DNA of 64,000 nt from Tuwongella immobilis (GTDB taxonomy: Bacteria > Planctomycetota > Planctomycetia > Gemmatales > Gemmataceae), in the NCBI RefSeq assembly GCF_901538355.1, contig NZ_LR593887.1, forward strand, positions 2,394,920 to 2,458,919, written 5' to 3'. The stretch's first letter is position 1, and each line of letters opens with the position of its first letter. Both the position numbers and the translations under genes were made by a program. Below the pieces are notes generated by a model. It did no database searches and was not told where the DNA came from. It was given only the letters and a program-made list of their open reading frames with translations. Below are positions 17,519 through 27,632 of the stretch, in pieces.

Positions 17519-18838
17519 TTAGGCTCCTGGAGTGGGAAACGGTTCCGCCAGTTGCGGCAATGGGAGTCGGACCTGGAATTCGGTTCCAACTCCGGGGATG
17601 GATTCAAATTCCACGGTTCCGGCGTGTTCGGTAATCATTTTTTGCGTCACGAATAGTCCCAGGCCGGTCCCGTGTTCTTTCGTGGTGTAGTACGGTTGAA
17701 AGAGACGGATTTGATTTTCGGGGGAAATTCCGGCACCGTTATCTTTCACGGTCACCATCAACCAGTCGCCTTCCCGCTTCGCTCGCACGTCAATCCGACC
17801 ACCTTTATGAGTCGCATCGATGGCATTCAACAGTAGATTGAGAAACACTTGCACGAGTTGGTCGCGCACGCCAACCAGAAGTGGCAATTTCTCGGGAATT
17901 TCTGCGGTAATGATCCGACTATTGGTACCATGGTAGTATTTCGCAATCTTCATGGCTTCGTGAATGATATCTGCAATGGCGATTCGCGTTCGCTGTTTGC
18001 TTGCGGGGCGCGAGAAATTCATCAGTTCCCGCAGGGTCCCTTGAATGCGATGCAGTTGCCCGGAGACCAATCCCAAACGATCGCGGGTATATTCGTCGAT
18101 ATCCCGTTTTTCTAGAAGTTGCACGACCGTTGAGATGGAAGTGAGCGGATTGCCGACTTCGTGGGCAATTCCCGCTGCGAGCAATCCGAAGGCGGCCATT
18201 TTTTCCTGATGCCACATCTGGGCTTGCGTCTCTTGCAGCTCGCGCGCACTGGCTTGAATGCGAGCTTCCAATTCGGCTTGGTTCTTTCGCAGGGCACTAT
18301 TCAATTCGATGAGATTTTCGCCAATTCGCTTGATGAGTCGGGACATTGACGAGCTTGCCCAAGTGACCCAGACTAACACGATGAGCATCAAAAACAGTGC
18401 GAATGCGTTGCCGCGTTCGGGGGGCAATGTCGTGTACAGAATCCAATAGCTGAGGCAATCCAAGGCGCACGTAATGGCGGTCAGTCTTGCCGAGTATCGG
18501 ATCGCGCAGCAAATCAACGAAAGTAGATAATAATATCGAAATGGACTATCCAACCCGGAATCGAAGTAGCAGAGAAGCCCGATGAAGAGTGCTTCGAGAA
18601 TCGAAATGACGATCGGATAGCGTCCTAAGAACACCCGGCCACGAAGCGAATAGAAGGTATCGAGAACGGTGAAGATTGCGCCTAAACTCAGGATGGCATT
18701 GAGGATCCACCGCACGGAGAGTGGGGCGGCGATGTTGACGTAGAGATATCCGACCAGGAGGCCGAACCAACGGATTTTCACCGCAATCGCTTCTGCGTCG
18801 AGTTCCCAAGCGGGCAGAGGTGGGGATAGAGTACGCAT
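17519..18838 (-). CDS. NtrB-like membrane histidine kinase
   Basis: A 439-residue kinase. The first 160 residues hold about five or six hydrophobic helices forming a membrane sensor without a large periplasmic domain. A coiled-coil linker leads to the phosphoacceptor segment AAGIAHEVGNPLTSI (His226) and an ATPase domain with DNGAGIS and GTGLGLFVTQKMI. The HEVGNPL form is typical of NtrB/AtoS-type kinases that pair with sigma-54 activators, which agrees with the NtrC-like gene 3 bases downstream. The ATG at 18838 is preferred over a longer start lacking a membrane-like N-terminus. Confidence 0.9.
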   Translation of the reverse strand: MRTLSPPLPAWELDAEAIAVKIRWFGLLVGYLYVNIAAPLSVRWILNAILSLGAIFTVLDTFYSLRGRVFLGRYPIVISILEALFIGLLCYFDSGLDSPFRYYYLLSLICCAIRYSARLTAITCALDCLSYWILYTTLPPERGNAFALFLMLIVLVWVTWASSSMSRLIKRIGENLIELNSALRKNQAELEARIQASARELQETQAQMWHQEKMAAFGLLAAGIAHEVGNPLTSISTVVQLLEKRDIDEYTRDRLGLVSGQLHRIQGTLRELMNFSRPASKQRTRIAIADIIHEAMKIAKYYHGTNSRIITAEIPEKLPLLVGVRDQLVQVFLNLLLNAIDATHKGGRIDVRAKREGDWLMVTVKDNGAGISPENQIRLFQPYYTTKEHGTGLGLFVTQKMITEHAGTVEFESIPGVGTEFQVRLPLPQLAEPFPTPGA

Positions 18839-19006
18839 GAGCTTCCGGGGGCGCGCACAGACGAATTCATTTCGATGCGGCCATTGTATCAGGAAAAAGT
18901 CGGCTGGAGGGGGGAACAATGGAATTGACCGGAATCGGGCAAGATCGGTAAGATCCCGACAATCTGGAATTCCGCCTTGTCATCGGCTCGGAAGGGAAGT
19001 CGTCCG

Positions 19007-19981
19007 ATGATTACCAGCCTGTTAGAACAACCGGTTTCGCAACCATCGGTCGCATCTTCTTTCACTTGGGAGGAAATCCCGTGTTCGCAATGTGGATCGC
19101 GACATTACCGGGTGCAATTTGAAGCCAGCGATCCTTGTTCGGAGACGCATCGCCAGGTATTCCCGGTGGTTCGTTGCGACGATTGCGGGCTGTTGTTCAC
19201 CAATCCTCGCCCCGCGCCGGAGTCGATGGGCGCGTTTTACTCGGAAAACTATCAGCCGCATCGACGTGGGAGCAAACTCCGTCGCCCGTTGCGAAAATGG
19301 TATCCGCTTGCAAGGCTCAATGGACGAGCGATGGAGCGTAAATCGTTGCCACATCATGGGAAAGGGCGATTGCTCGATTTCGGCTGCGGTGGCGGTAGTT
19401 TCTTGGAACGAATGGCAGAACAAGGCTGGGAAGTAACGGGGCTGGATACGTCGATGAGTGTTGTCGAGCGCATTCGCTCGCAACTGAAATTGTCGGCGGT
19501 GTCTGGAACCCTCCCGCATCCGGAATTGAAGCCGGAGACGTTCGATGTGGTGACGATGTGGCACTCGTTGGAGCATGTCCACGATCCGCTCGCGGTGTTG
19601 CGCGAAGCGTATCGGCTGCTGGTACCTGGCGGACGGTTGCTGGTGGCGACGCCGAATATCGAAAGTTGGCCGCATCGCTGGTTTGGAACCAATTGGTTCG
19701 GTCTCGATTTGCCGCGCCACCTGACGCATTTCACGCCGACAACGCTTCGTCGAATGATTGAAACAGCGGGATTTGAATGTGGGCTGCCGCGGATGATTCG
19801 ACATGCGGATTGGTTGCGATCCTCCGCACGATTAGCGATGCGGCGCGGGGATGCACGCTGGACCACGCGATTGTTGACCCGCAAGCCGATTGCTCGGCTC
19901 GCGGCGTGGGGTTGTTTCGTGGCGGGGCAGTCGGATTGCATGTTTGCCGACGCCGCCCGTCCGCTTACTTCGGCGAGTTGA
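19007..19981 (+). CDS. SAM-dependent methyltransferase with N-terminal zinc ribbon
   Basis: A 324-residue class I methyltransferase. The N-terminus has two CxxC pairs (CSQCG and CDDCG) that should bind zinc. The SAM site is LLDFGCGGGSFLERMA, followed by the acidic LDTSMS strand and MWHSLEHVHDP, then a C-terminal region with PRHLTHFTP. This layout is common among methyltransferases in surface polysaccharide and lipid loci; the substrate is unknown. The ATG at 19007 has GGAAGGGAAG before it. Its 3' end overlaps the convergent DUF6807 gene by 17 bases. Confidence 0.85.
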   Translation: MITSLLEQPVSQPSVASSFTWEEIPCSQCGSRHYRVQFEASDPCSETHRQVFPVVRCDDCGLLFTNPRPAPESMGAFYSENYQPHRRGSKLRRPLRKWYPLARLNGRAMERKSLPHHGKGRLLDFGCGGGSFLERMAEQGWEVTGLDTSMSVVERIRSQLKLSAVSGTLPHPELKPETFDVVTMWHSLEHVHDPLAVLREAYRLLVPGGRLLVATPNIESWPHRWFGTNWFGLDLPRHLTHFTPTTLRRMIETAGFECGLPRMIRHADWLRSSARLAMRRGDARWTTRLLTRKPIARLAAWGCFVAGQSDCMFADAARPLTSAS

Positions 19982-21242
19982 GCGTTGCAGTAACCTTTGG
20001 CGGCGAAACGAAATCCGCCGACAATGCCTGACAATCATCGACCGTGACTTCGCCTGGCTGAATCCACAGGCGATAGGCCACCTGAAGGGGATTGTCAGGG
20101 GTCAGGTCATACTCGAAATAGTTGCCAAAACGCCCGTATGCGCGTTCGCTGATGCGTGCTTCTTTGGGGTTATTCGGGCGATCGAGATAAACGGTGGTAT
20201 ACCGTTTGCTGCCGACCTCGTAACTCATCGCGTTCCACGGCAGATTCTTCGGCCCTTGTTTGCTGGCGGGAATCCAGTTGAGTTCCTCACCCATCTTGCC
20301 TTTGCCGCTGGGACGGACGAAGTACGTGGTTTTGGGATGCGCTTCCACTTCCGAATTCGCTCGGAAATGGAAGCCCGCGTGCTGCGGATCGCCGTCCAAT
20401 CGCACTTTCGATTCCTTCGTGCGAACGGTTGACCGAAATTCGATCAACGTTCCTTTGGATGTTGAAAACGCGAGCAATTCACGCACTTCTTGCGCAAACG
20501 GCTTCCCATCTTGCCCAACCCAGTCAATCTTCGCCACTTGTTGACCCAATAACGGGCCACCCGATTGATTCAGAAAGCTGGTGAATCGTTGGTGCGCGCC
20601 TTTGGTGCAGTGCCAAACGTCGGCGGACTTGCCGTTGTAGCTCACGCGATTGAATCCGAAGAAAATGCCGCGATGGTGCGGGAATTTCCCAGCCGGACCG
20701 TTCGTGAGCAATTGCTTGCCATCGTCTGCGAACAGGTGGTGGTAGACTTTGTAGGTCTGGAACAGCGAATCTTTCGTGGATGGGTCGTATCCCGCGTTCA
20801 TGAATCGCAGGAACGGCTTGCCACCGCGCTGAATTTCGCTGAATTGCCCTGCCGATTCGACAACCTTGAACGCATCATCGGATGCTTTGGCTGGGCCGAA
20901 GCTGGCGGTCAACTTCAACGGGGTGTTCGCGGGTAATTCCGTCACCCAGAAGAATAACGTGAAGCGGGGCGTATCGTTCCCGTCGGGTTTGGAATCCAGT
21001 TGAAATTGTTTGACGATTTGTGCGGGCATCGTCGTGCCGTTGTTGTCGCTTACGGTAACGGATGCCGATTCCAGTTTCGGCAATTGCGACGCGAATGGGG
21101 TCAGATCCACCGAAAGTGGCAGATGTTGGCGAGCGGTTGCACTGGCTTCCACGGCGATAGACAGCGTCGGGGCAGCCGTCGCGGTCATTGGAATCGCCAC
21201 CAGCGTCAACAGAGAGAGAGTCGCCCTCAAGAATCGGTACAT
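19965..21242 (-). CDS. Secreted DUF6807 (PmoA-like) protein
   Basis: A 425-residue exported protein: signal peptide about residues 1-24 (ending TATAAP), an N-terminal beta-rich domain of about 110 residues, then a block with FPHHRGIFFGFN, WHCTKGAHQRF and FHFRANSEV that I recognise as DUF6807, labelled methane oxygenase PmoA in databases although it is a galactose-mutarotase-like fold. Such proteins are abundant in planctomycetes and may act on sugars. Real function is unknown. It has no operon partners; pyrE starts 110 bases away on the other strand. Confidence 0.75.
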   Translation of the reverse strand: MYRFLRATLSLLTLVAIPMTATAAPTLSIAVEASATARQHLPLSVDLTPFASQLPKLESASVTVSDNNGTTMPAQIVKQFQLDSKPDGNDTPRFTLFFWVTELPANTPLKLTASFGPAKASDDAFKVVESAGQFSEIQRGGKPFLRFMNAGYDPSTKDSLFQTYKVYHHLFADDGKQLLTNGPAGKFPHHRGIFFGFNRVSYNGKSADVWHCTKGAHQRFTSFLNQSGGPLLGQQVAKIDWVGQDGKPFAQEVRELLAFSTSKGTLIEFRSTVRTKESKVRLDGDPQHAGFHFRANSEVEAHPKTTYFVRPSGKGKMGEELNWIPASKQGPKNLPWNAMSYEVGSKRYTTVYLDRPNNPKEARISERAYGRFGNYFEYDLTPDNPLQVAYRLWIQPGEVTVDDCQALSADFVSPPKVTATLNSPK

Positions 21243-21351
21243 CTTCACAGGCTCCGAAAGACCAATCATCCCGAGCGCGATACAATCGACCCGGTGAACG
21301 GTCTATCATCCGAGATTCATTCTTGGTCCGCAAGGATCTTCAGGAGCGAGT

Positions 21352-21924
21352 ATGTCCATTTCGACGGGGTTATCGGCACGCGATCGGTTGAAAGAGTTGT
21401 ACCTGCAACGCGCGGTCTTCTTCGGCAACTTCACCCTGGCGTCGGGAAAGCAATCAACATATTACATCAATAGTAAGAAGATTCTGTTCCATTCGGAGGC
21501 CGTCGCGCTGCTCGGCGAGGTGCTCTTTGAAGCGACAGCGGATCTGTCGATTCAAGCGATTGGTGGGTTGGAGATTGGGGCGATTCCGATGTCCGCAGCA
21601 GCGGCATTGGTCTACCACCAAAAAGGGCGTTCGATCGAAGGGTTCTTTGTTCGCAAAACCGCGAAGTCGCACGGGAGCAAAGAATTGGTGGAAGGCATTG
21701 TCAATCCAGGAGATACGGTCGCGGTGATTGATGATGTCCTGACAACTGGTGAATCGGTCGCCCAAGCGATTGCAGCGGTTGAAGCGGTGGGCGCGAAAGT
21801 GGCTCGCGTTGTCTGTGTGGTCGATCGACTCGATGGAGCCCGTGAGCGGCTCAAAGATTATGACTTTCGGCCAATCTTTACGATCCGCGATTTCGGCATC
21901 CAAGCACCCATCAAAGCCGAGTAA
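21352..21924 (+). CDS. pyrE: Orotate phosphoribosyltransferase
   Basis: A 190-residue enzyme that transfers orotate onto PRPP to give OMP in pyrimidine synthesis. The PRPP-binding loop VAVIDDVLTTGES is intact, as are the N-terminal block GNFTLASGKQSTYYINSKK and the flexible loop with FFVRKTAKSHGS. Length agrees with the bacterial family. AGGAG lies 5 bases before the start. It appears to be a single-gene unit; the next gene, 172 bases on, belongs to a different functional group. Confidence 0.95.
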   Translation: MSISTGLSARDRLKELYLQRAVFFGNFTLASGKQSTYYINSKKILFHSEAVALLGEVLFEATADLSIQAIGGLEIGAIPMSAAAALVYHQKGRSIEGFFVRKTAKSHGSKELVEGIVNPGDTVAVIDDVLTTGESVAQAIAAVEAVGAKVARVVCVVDRLDGARERLKDYDFRPIFTIRDFGIQAPIKAE

Positions 21925-22096
21925 TCCTCCGAGTTGAGGAGCGATTCTCGCATTCGGGAAAAATCCGGAATTTCCTGATTGCGACTCCGTCGGCTTGCAT
22001 GGTACAGTTCTACCAATACCCTGCCGGGGATTCTCGTTCGATTCGACAATCCCCATTCCTGCCGATTTGCCGCTTGCGCTCCGGGAGGTTCCGGAA

Positions 22097-23662
22097 GTGA
22101 CTCACGTTGCTGCTTGGATTGTATTGGGCTCACTCGCAGCTGCTCCGATGCCGTCGACATCGAATTCGCAGTTGATGGATGCTCCCCAAATCGCTCAAAA
22201 AATTGACTCGATTCTCGCCACCCATTGGGCAGAATCCGAAGTTCAGCCGACTGCACCCGCGAGCGATTCCGAATTTCTCCGCCGAGTGAGCGTCGATCTG
22301 CTTGGCCGAATCCCCACCGCCGAAGAAGCTCGGATCTTCTTTCAAGACTCCGGCCCAGATAAACGCTCGCGGCTCATCACCCGGTTGATGAATTCACCCG
22401 AATATGCTCTGCATCTGGGACGCGTTTTAGACGAAATCATCCAAGATAAGTATGCCGGTGACGGCGAATTTGTTGAATTCCTTCGGGAATCCGTCGCCAA
22501 TCGCACCGGATGGGACGCGATCTTCCGTCAGATCATCAATGGCCCCTGGGAAACCAAGGAAGCCAAGCGATCGTCCAAGTTTCTCGTCCAACGGATGAAA
22601 AGCTTGGATGATCTGACCAATGACACGTCGCGGGTCTTCTTCGGCGTGAATGTCTCGTGTGCCAAGTGCCACGATCACCCGTTGGTGCCGGACTGGACGC
22701 AAGAGCATTACTACGGCCTCGCCTCATTTTTCAATCGCACGCATGAAGCCAGCAAGAATAAGCCCAACGAAGGCATCAAAGAAGCCAACAAGGGCGACGT
22801 GAAGTATGTCACGGTGAAGGGCGTCAGCAAGGTCGCACGACCGATGTTCCTTTCCAATAAAGTGGTTTCGTCCGAACCGCCGAAGGGGAAAGATCTTGTG
22901 TCGTTGCGTCAGGAATTGGTCTCGGTCGCGCTGGAAGATCGCGTCTTCTTCCGCCGTGCGATTGTGAATCGACTCTGGGCGAACTTTTTCGGTCGTGGCT
23001 TAATTGATCCGTTGGATCAGATGCATGCTGCGAATCTGCCCACAGTCCCGAAGTTGCTCGAATGGTTGGGCGATGATTTCGCTTCGCACGGCTACCAATT
23101 GGATCGATTGATCGCCGGGATGCTGATGAGTCGGGCGTATCAGTCCACCAGTATCGGTGATTCCGAAACGCTCAGCGAACAAGAAGCCGCTTTCGCTCGT
23201 GCCACGCTTCGGCCACTCACGCCGCAACAATATGTTGCATCGATGCTTCTGGCGACGGGCCATGCGAAAATCGATGCCAGCAAGCCCGCCAATGCCCGAG
23301 CGAATGATGCCCGGCAACTCGATTCGCGTGCAAATGGGATGGCCCGGATGCGGATGTTGGACGCTCCTGCCGAGCGGTTCCAATCGAGTGCCGTCGAAGC
23401 GTTGTTTCTGTCGAATCACGCCGACGTTCAAAAGTTGATGCAACCGGGGCGATCGCCGTTGATCGACCAATTGGCGAAGATGGATGATGCGAAACAGATT
23501 CTCGAGTTAGCGTTTTTGACGATCCTGACCCGCACCCCCGATGCGGAAGAAATCAAGGAATTGTCGCCACTGCTAGTTGGTCCTGCCGCCGAACGTCCGA
23601 AGCGAGTGAGTTTGCTCGTTTGGGCCTTGGTCACATCTGCCGAATTCCGCTTTAACCACTGA
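22097..23662 (+). CDS. PSCyt2/DUF1549 and PSD1/DUF1553 domain protein
   Basis: A 521-residue planctomycete-type protein with DUF1549 at the N-terminal half (FLRRVSVDLLGRIPT, and a haem-like CAKCHDHP box) and DUF1553 at the C-terminal half (FFRRAIVNRLWANFFGRGL, LDQM, SRAYQ). I place the start at the GTG at 22097 because GGGAGG lies 8 bases upstream and the first 18 residues then form a signal-like segment; an ATG at 21995 would add 34 residues with no such feature. Paired as usual with a DUF1501 protein 19 bases downstream. The biochemical role is not established. Confidence 0.88.
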   Translation: MTHVAAWIVLGSLAAAPMPSTSNSQLMDAPQIAQKIDSILATHWAESEVQPTAPASDSEFLRRVSVDLLGRIPTAEEARIFFQDSGPDKRSRLITRLMNSPEYALHLGRVLDEIIQDKYAGDGEFVEFLRESVANRTGWDAIFRQIINGPWETKEAKRSSKFLVQRMKSLDDLTNDTSRVFFGVNVSCAKCHDHPLVPDWTQEHYYGLASFFNRTHEASKNKPNEGIKEANKGDVKYVTVKGVSKVARPMFLSNKVVSSEPPKGKDLVSLRQELVSVALEDRVFFRRAIVNRLWANFFGRGLIDPLDQMHAANLPTVPKLLEWLGDDFASHGYQLDRLIAGMLMSRAYQSTSIGDSETLSEQEAAFARATLRPLTPQQYVASMLLATGHAKIDASKPANARANDARQLDSRANGMARMRMLDAPAERFQSSAVEALFLSNHADVQKLMQPGRSPLIDQLAKMDDAKQILELAFLTILTRTPDAEEIKELSPLLVGPAAERPKRVSLLVWALVTSAEFRFNH

Positions 23663-23681
23663 TGCCGGAAAGGTTTCTGAC

Positions 23682-24983
23682 ATGAATCCGAAACAAACAT
23701 TCTGTGGCTCGCCGGCACATCGCGTGGATCGGCGACTGTTTCTGCAAGGTGGCATGACCACCGCGCTGGGCGTGACCCTCGCGGGGATGGGGATGCCGCT
23801 GGATGCCGCGATGGCTGGGGCAATCGCACAAAAGAAAAAGCATGTGATCCTGATCTGGCTTGCGGGTGGTGCCAGCCAGTTCGAGACCTTTGACCCGAAA
23901 CCCGGACGACCGACCGGCGGCCCGTTCAAAGCGATTCAGACCAAAGTTCCCGGCATGCAAATCTGCGAATTGATGCCGAAAATCGCGCAACTTACCGACA
24001 AGATGGCAATCGTCCGATCTCTGGACACGAAAATCGGCGACCACGGCGGCGCGGCGGACTTGGTGCAGATCGGACGCCGACCGGAACCCGCAGTCGATTA
24101 TCCCGATATTGGAACCATCCTGGCCAAAGAATTGGGCCAACGCGATTCGCAAGTGCCCGAATACGTCTCGATGTACATGGCCACTGAAGGCCAACCGTGG
24201 GGCCGGCCTCGCTCGGGATTCCTGGGTGGGCGATATGCCGCCATGACCTTGGAACGCTCGCTCAAGCCCGAAAATCTCGACCTGCCAGCCGGAATGTCGG
24301 CCGTCGATCATGCGGAACGGGAACATTATCGCAAGTATTTGTCCGATCGCTTCAACCGCGAACGCTCGGCTCCGCACGTCGTTGGCTACAATAGCACGTT
24401 CGCTCGAGTGAAGGGGCTGATGGCCTCGGACAAACTGTTCGATCTGGAACAGGAACCCGCCAAAGTCCGCGAACGCTACGGCAAAACCGAATTCGGACAG
24501 CATTGCCTCGTCGCTCGCCGATTGATCGAAGCCGGCACCCCAGTCGTGAAAGTGTCGCGGGCCTGGTGGGATACCCATTCGGACAACTTTGAGAGCCATC
24601 GCGAATTGGTCACCGAGTTGGATCACGTCATGAGTACGCTGATTCGAGACTTGGAGGAACGCGGCTTGCTCGAATCGACACTGATTGTCACCCTGAGCGA
24701 ATTCGGACGCACACCGTCCATCAATAAGGACTTAGGACGCGATCACTTCGCCAGCGCCTGGTCGTTTTCGATGACCGGATGCGGCGTGAAGGGCGGCGCG
24801 GTGTTCGGCAAGACCGATCCCGATGGACGAACCGTCAAAGACGGAAAAGTCGGTGCCGGCGAAGTGGCGGCGACCATCTACAACGCCATGGGAATCAGCC
24901 ACGAGAAGAAATACTATCTCGGGGCGCGTCCGATCCCGATTGCTCCGGAACATACGCAGCCCATCAAAGACGTGTTGGCGTAA
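23682..24983 (+). CDS. DUF1501 protein with twin-arginine signal
   Basis: A 433-residue protein of the DUF1501 (sulfatase-like fold) family. The N-terminus has a twin-arginine motif in DRRLFLQGG followed by a hydrophobic stretch, so it is probably exported folded by the Tat system. Family blocks include LIWLAGGASQFETFDPKPG, the GDHGGAADL region, VVKVSRAWWDTHSDNF and LSEFGRTP. DUF1501 and DUF1549/1553 genes occur together throughout planctomycetes and are thought to handle complex substrates, but no activity is proven. A GGAAAGG site precedes the start. Confidence 0.9.
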   Translation: MNPKQTFCGSPAHRVDRRLFLQGGMTTALGVTLAGMGMPLDAAMAGAIAQKKKHVILIWLAGGASQFETFDPKPGRPTGGPFKAIQTKVPGMQICELMPKIAQLTDKMAIVRSLDTKIGDHGGAADLVQIGRRPEPAVDYPDIGTILAKELGQRDSQVPEYVSMYMATEGQPWGRPRSGFLGGRYAAMTLERSLKPENLDLPAGMSAVDHAEREHYRKYLSDRFNRERSAPHVVGYNSTFARVKGLMASDKLFDLEQEPAKVRERYGKTEFGQHCLVARRLIEAGTPVVKVSRAWWDTHSDNFESHRELVTELDHVMSTLIRDLEERGLLESTLIVTLSEFGRTPSINKDLGRDHFASAWSFSMTGCGVKGGAVFGKTDPDGRTVKDGKVGAGEVAATIYNAMGISHEKKYYLGARPIPIAPEHTQPIKDVLA

Positions 24984-25007
24984 ACCATTATCAGGAAGGA
25001 GTTTGCG

Positions 25008-26063
25008 ATGCCGGCAATCGATCCGAGCAAGGCGAAATCGACTCACCTGATCACCTACGGCACCACGTTCTACGCACAGGCGTTGGATCCGACAACCGGC
25101 AAGCTCTACGTTGCTGGCGATGATACGGTTGTCTCGTTGTTTGATTTATTGGCCCAGAAAAAAGAGCCGCTGAGCAAGTGGACCAAGCACGATAACTACA
25201 TCTCCACCTTGTCGTTGCGCAAAACCGGCGACAAGACGGAGCTGGTGAGTGGGAGTTTCGACCGCTCGCTGATTTGGTGGGACACCACCAAGGGCGAACC
25301 AACCCGCGTCATTGCCGATGCGCACCAAGGGTGGATTCGGGATTCCGTGTTCACGCCATCGGGCGATCGGCTGATTACGGTTGGCGATGACATGCTGGCG
25401 AAAGTTTGGGACGCCAATTCGGGCAAGCTCATTCGCACGTTGGATGGGCACCCCAAAGAAACGCCACAGTTCCATGTGACGGCCCTGTATGATGTTGCGA
25501 TTTCCGCCGATGGAAAATGGCTCGCCACCGGTGACCGCATTGGCGAAGTGCGTGTCTGGGAACTCGATACGGGCAAAGAGGCTGGGCGATTCTCCGTTCC
25601 GACGGTATACACCTACGATGATCGTCAACGCAAACGGTCGTTGGGTGGTATTCGAGCGTTGGCCTTCTCACGCGATGGCAAATATTTGGCCGTCGGGGGG
25701 ATGGCTCAAGTCGGCAATGTCGATGGTCTTGCGGGCAAGGTCCATCTCGAAATCTGGGACTGGCAGAAGCCGCAGGCCAAAGTCATTACCGGTGCCGAGA
25801 ATCATGTCGGGATGATCGCCAGTCTTCAGTTCCATCCGACGGAACCATGGCTAGTCGGTGTCGGTGGTGGGGGCGATAACGCATTCATCGCCTTTTGGAA
25901 TATCAAAGATCTGGCGAATCTGCCACCGTTGGAGAAAAAGCCGACCCTCCCGACGAACCGCCACAAAGCGAATGGCTTCTACCATCGCGCGGAGTGGACA
26001 CCGGATGGGAAAGCGGTCGTGGTTGCCGGGTATCATCTCATGCAACAATGGACCGTAGGCTAA
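25008..26063 (+). CDS. WD40 repeat protein
   Basis: A 351-residue beta-propeller. About six or seven degenerate WD40 blades are visible, ending in motifs such as SLIWWDTT, AKVWDANSG, VRVWELDTG, LEIWDWQ and IAFWNIKD. No signal peptide is seen at the N-terminus. A strong ribosome site (AAGGAG) lies 9 bases before the start, 24 bases after the DUF1501 stop, so the three genes form one operon. WD40 proteins follow DUF1549/DUF1501 pairs in many planctomycetes and probably scaffold interactions. Confidence 0.88.
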   Translation: MPAIDPSKAKSTHLITYGTTFYAQALDPTTGKLYVAGDDTVVSLFDLLAQKKEPLSKWTKHDNYISTLSLRKTGDKTELVSGSFDRSLIWWDTTKGEPTRVIADAHQGWIRDSVFTPSGDRLITVGDDMLAKVWDANSGKLIRTLDGHPKETPQFHVTALYDVAISADGKWLATGDRIGEVRVWELDTGKEAGRFSVPTVYTYDDRQRKRSLGGIRALAFSRDGKYLAVGGMAQVGNVDGLAGKVHLEIWDWQKPQAKVITGAENHVGMIASLQFHPTEPWLVGVGGGGDNAFIAFWNIKDLANLPPLEKKPTLPTNRHKANGFYHRAEWTPDGKAVVVAGYHLMQQWTVG

Positions 26064-26088
26064 TCGATTTTGTTGAGTCAAATGCACA

Positions 26089-26127
26089 CAACCCGTTTGC
26101 TGGAAATCACTTCCAACAAACGGGTTG
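26089..26127. terminator. Bidirectional hairpin between WD40 and PpiC genes
   Basis: Eleven paired bases (26089-26099 with 26117-26127), one mismatch and five more pairs (26101-26105 with 26111-26115) enclose a 5-base loop. It lies 25 bases after the WD40 stop and 21 bases before the convergent PpiC-type gene stop. No T-run follows on the plus strand. A terminator shared by both converging genes is the likely role. Confidence 0.65.
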
Positions 26128-26148
26128 ATTGGGTTGATCGCAGTCAAC

Positions 26149-27294
26149 TTATTGGCCAGGGGTCGGTGCCGCAGGGGCCGCTGGTGCGGCCGGAGCCATC
26201 GGTGAGGCGGGGACAGCCGGGGCCGGATTCACGGAGATCGTCGCTCGTTGTCGCAACTGAGCAACCATCGCTTCCTTCAGCCGCTGGCCGTAAACTTCCT
26301 TCACTTCATTCTTTACGTCCGCAAACTTGGTCGGTTGGCCATCTTTGCGAGCGGTCGTCAGAATCAGATGATACCCAAACGGTGAAGCGGTGACCTCGCT
26401 CATTTGATACGGTTTGAGCGCGAACGCGGCCTTGGCGAATGATTCGACCATGCTTCCCGCACGGGGGAACCAATTCACATCGCCACCGTCGCGTTTCGAC
26501 GGGCAACTCGACTTTTCGCGGGCCATCGCGGCGAATGCTTCATCGATCTTCTTGCAGCGGGCCTGATCCTTGGCAATGCCATCGGTGTCTGCCGGGAGTT
26601 TGGCCAATTCATCGGCGACCGATTTTTCGATCGCTTGCTTGATGGTTTGCAGCTCTTCTTGCGCTTTCGCCGATGCTTGTGCATCTTTCAGATCGGGCGT
26701 CAGCAAAATATGCCGAGCTCGAACCATTGTTCCGTCGAAAATATCTTTGTTCGCATCGAAGAATTTCGACAACTTTTCTTCGGTCGCTTGACCGTCGAGG
26801 AACTTGTCCCAACGGATCTGCGCTTCGATCAGCGATTTCAACTCATCTTCTGTCAGCATCAGGTTTTGCAATGCTTTGGAAACATCCGTTCCCGCGTTCT
26901 TGAGTTCCTTCTGGAACTCATCCATGAGCTTGGTGACTTCCGCAGGATCGACGGCCACTTTAGTCGCGACCAGATATTGATCGATCAGCGAATTATCGAT
27001 CAGGAAGTTGATGATTTCCGGGCGGGCCTTGGCATGTTCCGAAGGCGGGATGGTGCGAAGACTTCGCTGGACGGCGGCTTCGGTGATCGGCTTGCCGTTG
27101 ACCGTGGCGGCGTTTCCTTCGGGACGCACCGGGGCGGGCATTTCCGGAATTCGCACGGTACTGCGACCATCCGGCATGGGAGCGGTAGCAGGGGCGGGGG
27201 CCGGCGAGGTTGCAGGCATCGGAGCTTGGGCGAACGTCGAGCCAAACGACATCAGACCGAGAACAGCCGGCCCGAACGTGTGCAAGATTTTCAT
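26149..27294 (-). CDS. Exported PpiC/SurA-type peptidyl-prolyl isomerase
   Basis: A 381-residue exported folding factor. A signal peptide (about residues 1-22, ending TFAQA) is followed by an alanine/proline-rich linker, a SurA-like helical chaperone region, and a parvulin domain that begins VRARHILL and ends GYHLILTTAR. The C-terminal 30 residues are again alanine/proline-rich. The ATG at 27294 is supported by GGAGG 9 bases upstream; a longer frame adds 58 residues without similarity. It should assist outer-membrane or periplasmic protein folding. Confidence 0.88.
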   Translation of the reverse strand: MKILHTFGPAVLGLMSFGSTFAQAPMPATSPAPAPATAPMPDGRSTVRIPEMPAPVRPEGNAATVNGKPITEAAVQRSLRTIPPSEHAKARPEIINFLIDNSLIDQYLVATKVAVDPAEVTKLMDEFQKELKNAGTDVSKALQNLMLTEDELKSLIEAQIRWDKFLDGQATEEKLSKFFDANKDIFDGTMVRARHILLTPDLKDAQASAKAQEELQTIKQAIEKSVADELAKLPADTDGIAKDQARCKKIDEAFAAMAREKSSCPSKRDGGDVNWFPRAGSMVESFAKAAFALKPYQMSEVTASPFGYHLILTTARKDGQPTKFADVKNEVKEVYGQRLKEAMVAQLRQRATISVNPAPAVPASPMAPAAPAAPAAPTPGQ

Positions 27295-27632
27295 GGGATC
27301 GGAACCTCCACGTTCCGCAATCGGCAGAAATCCGAGACGGAGACAAGGCCATGGGGTGGGAATTTCGTGTGGAGAATCTCGTTGGCCAAACCGACAGCGA
27401 CGATACCGATGCCGAGCAACTCCCACAAGCCGAGTTCCCCAGATCGCCGAATCGTTCGGGAAGATCACCCCATCCGCCGGAGAATGGGAAGTCTGTAGAA
27501 ACTTCGTCGATTATGCGATTTGGGAATTCGGGATCGGAAAGAGACTGTGGACTTTCGTTCAAGTGCCGATGTGCCTCTGCGTAGAATGCCGCAGGGAAAG
27601 GAAATCAACAATCGATGGATGGAGTGTGGGGT

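Noticed and set aside
23652-24626. Open frame of 324 codons antisense to the DUF1501 gene
   Set aside because: Shadow of a conserved gene; no ribosome site or family.
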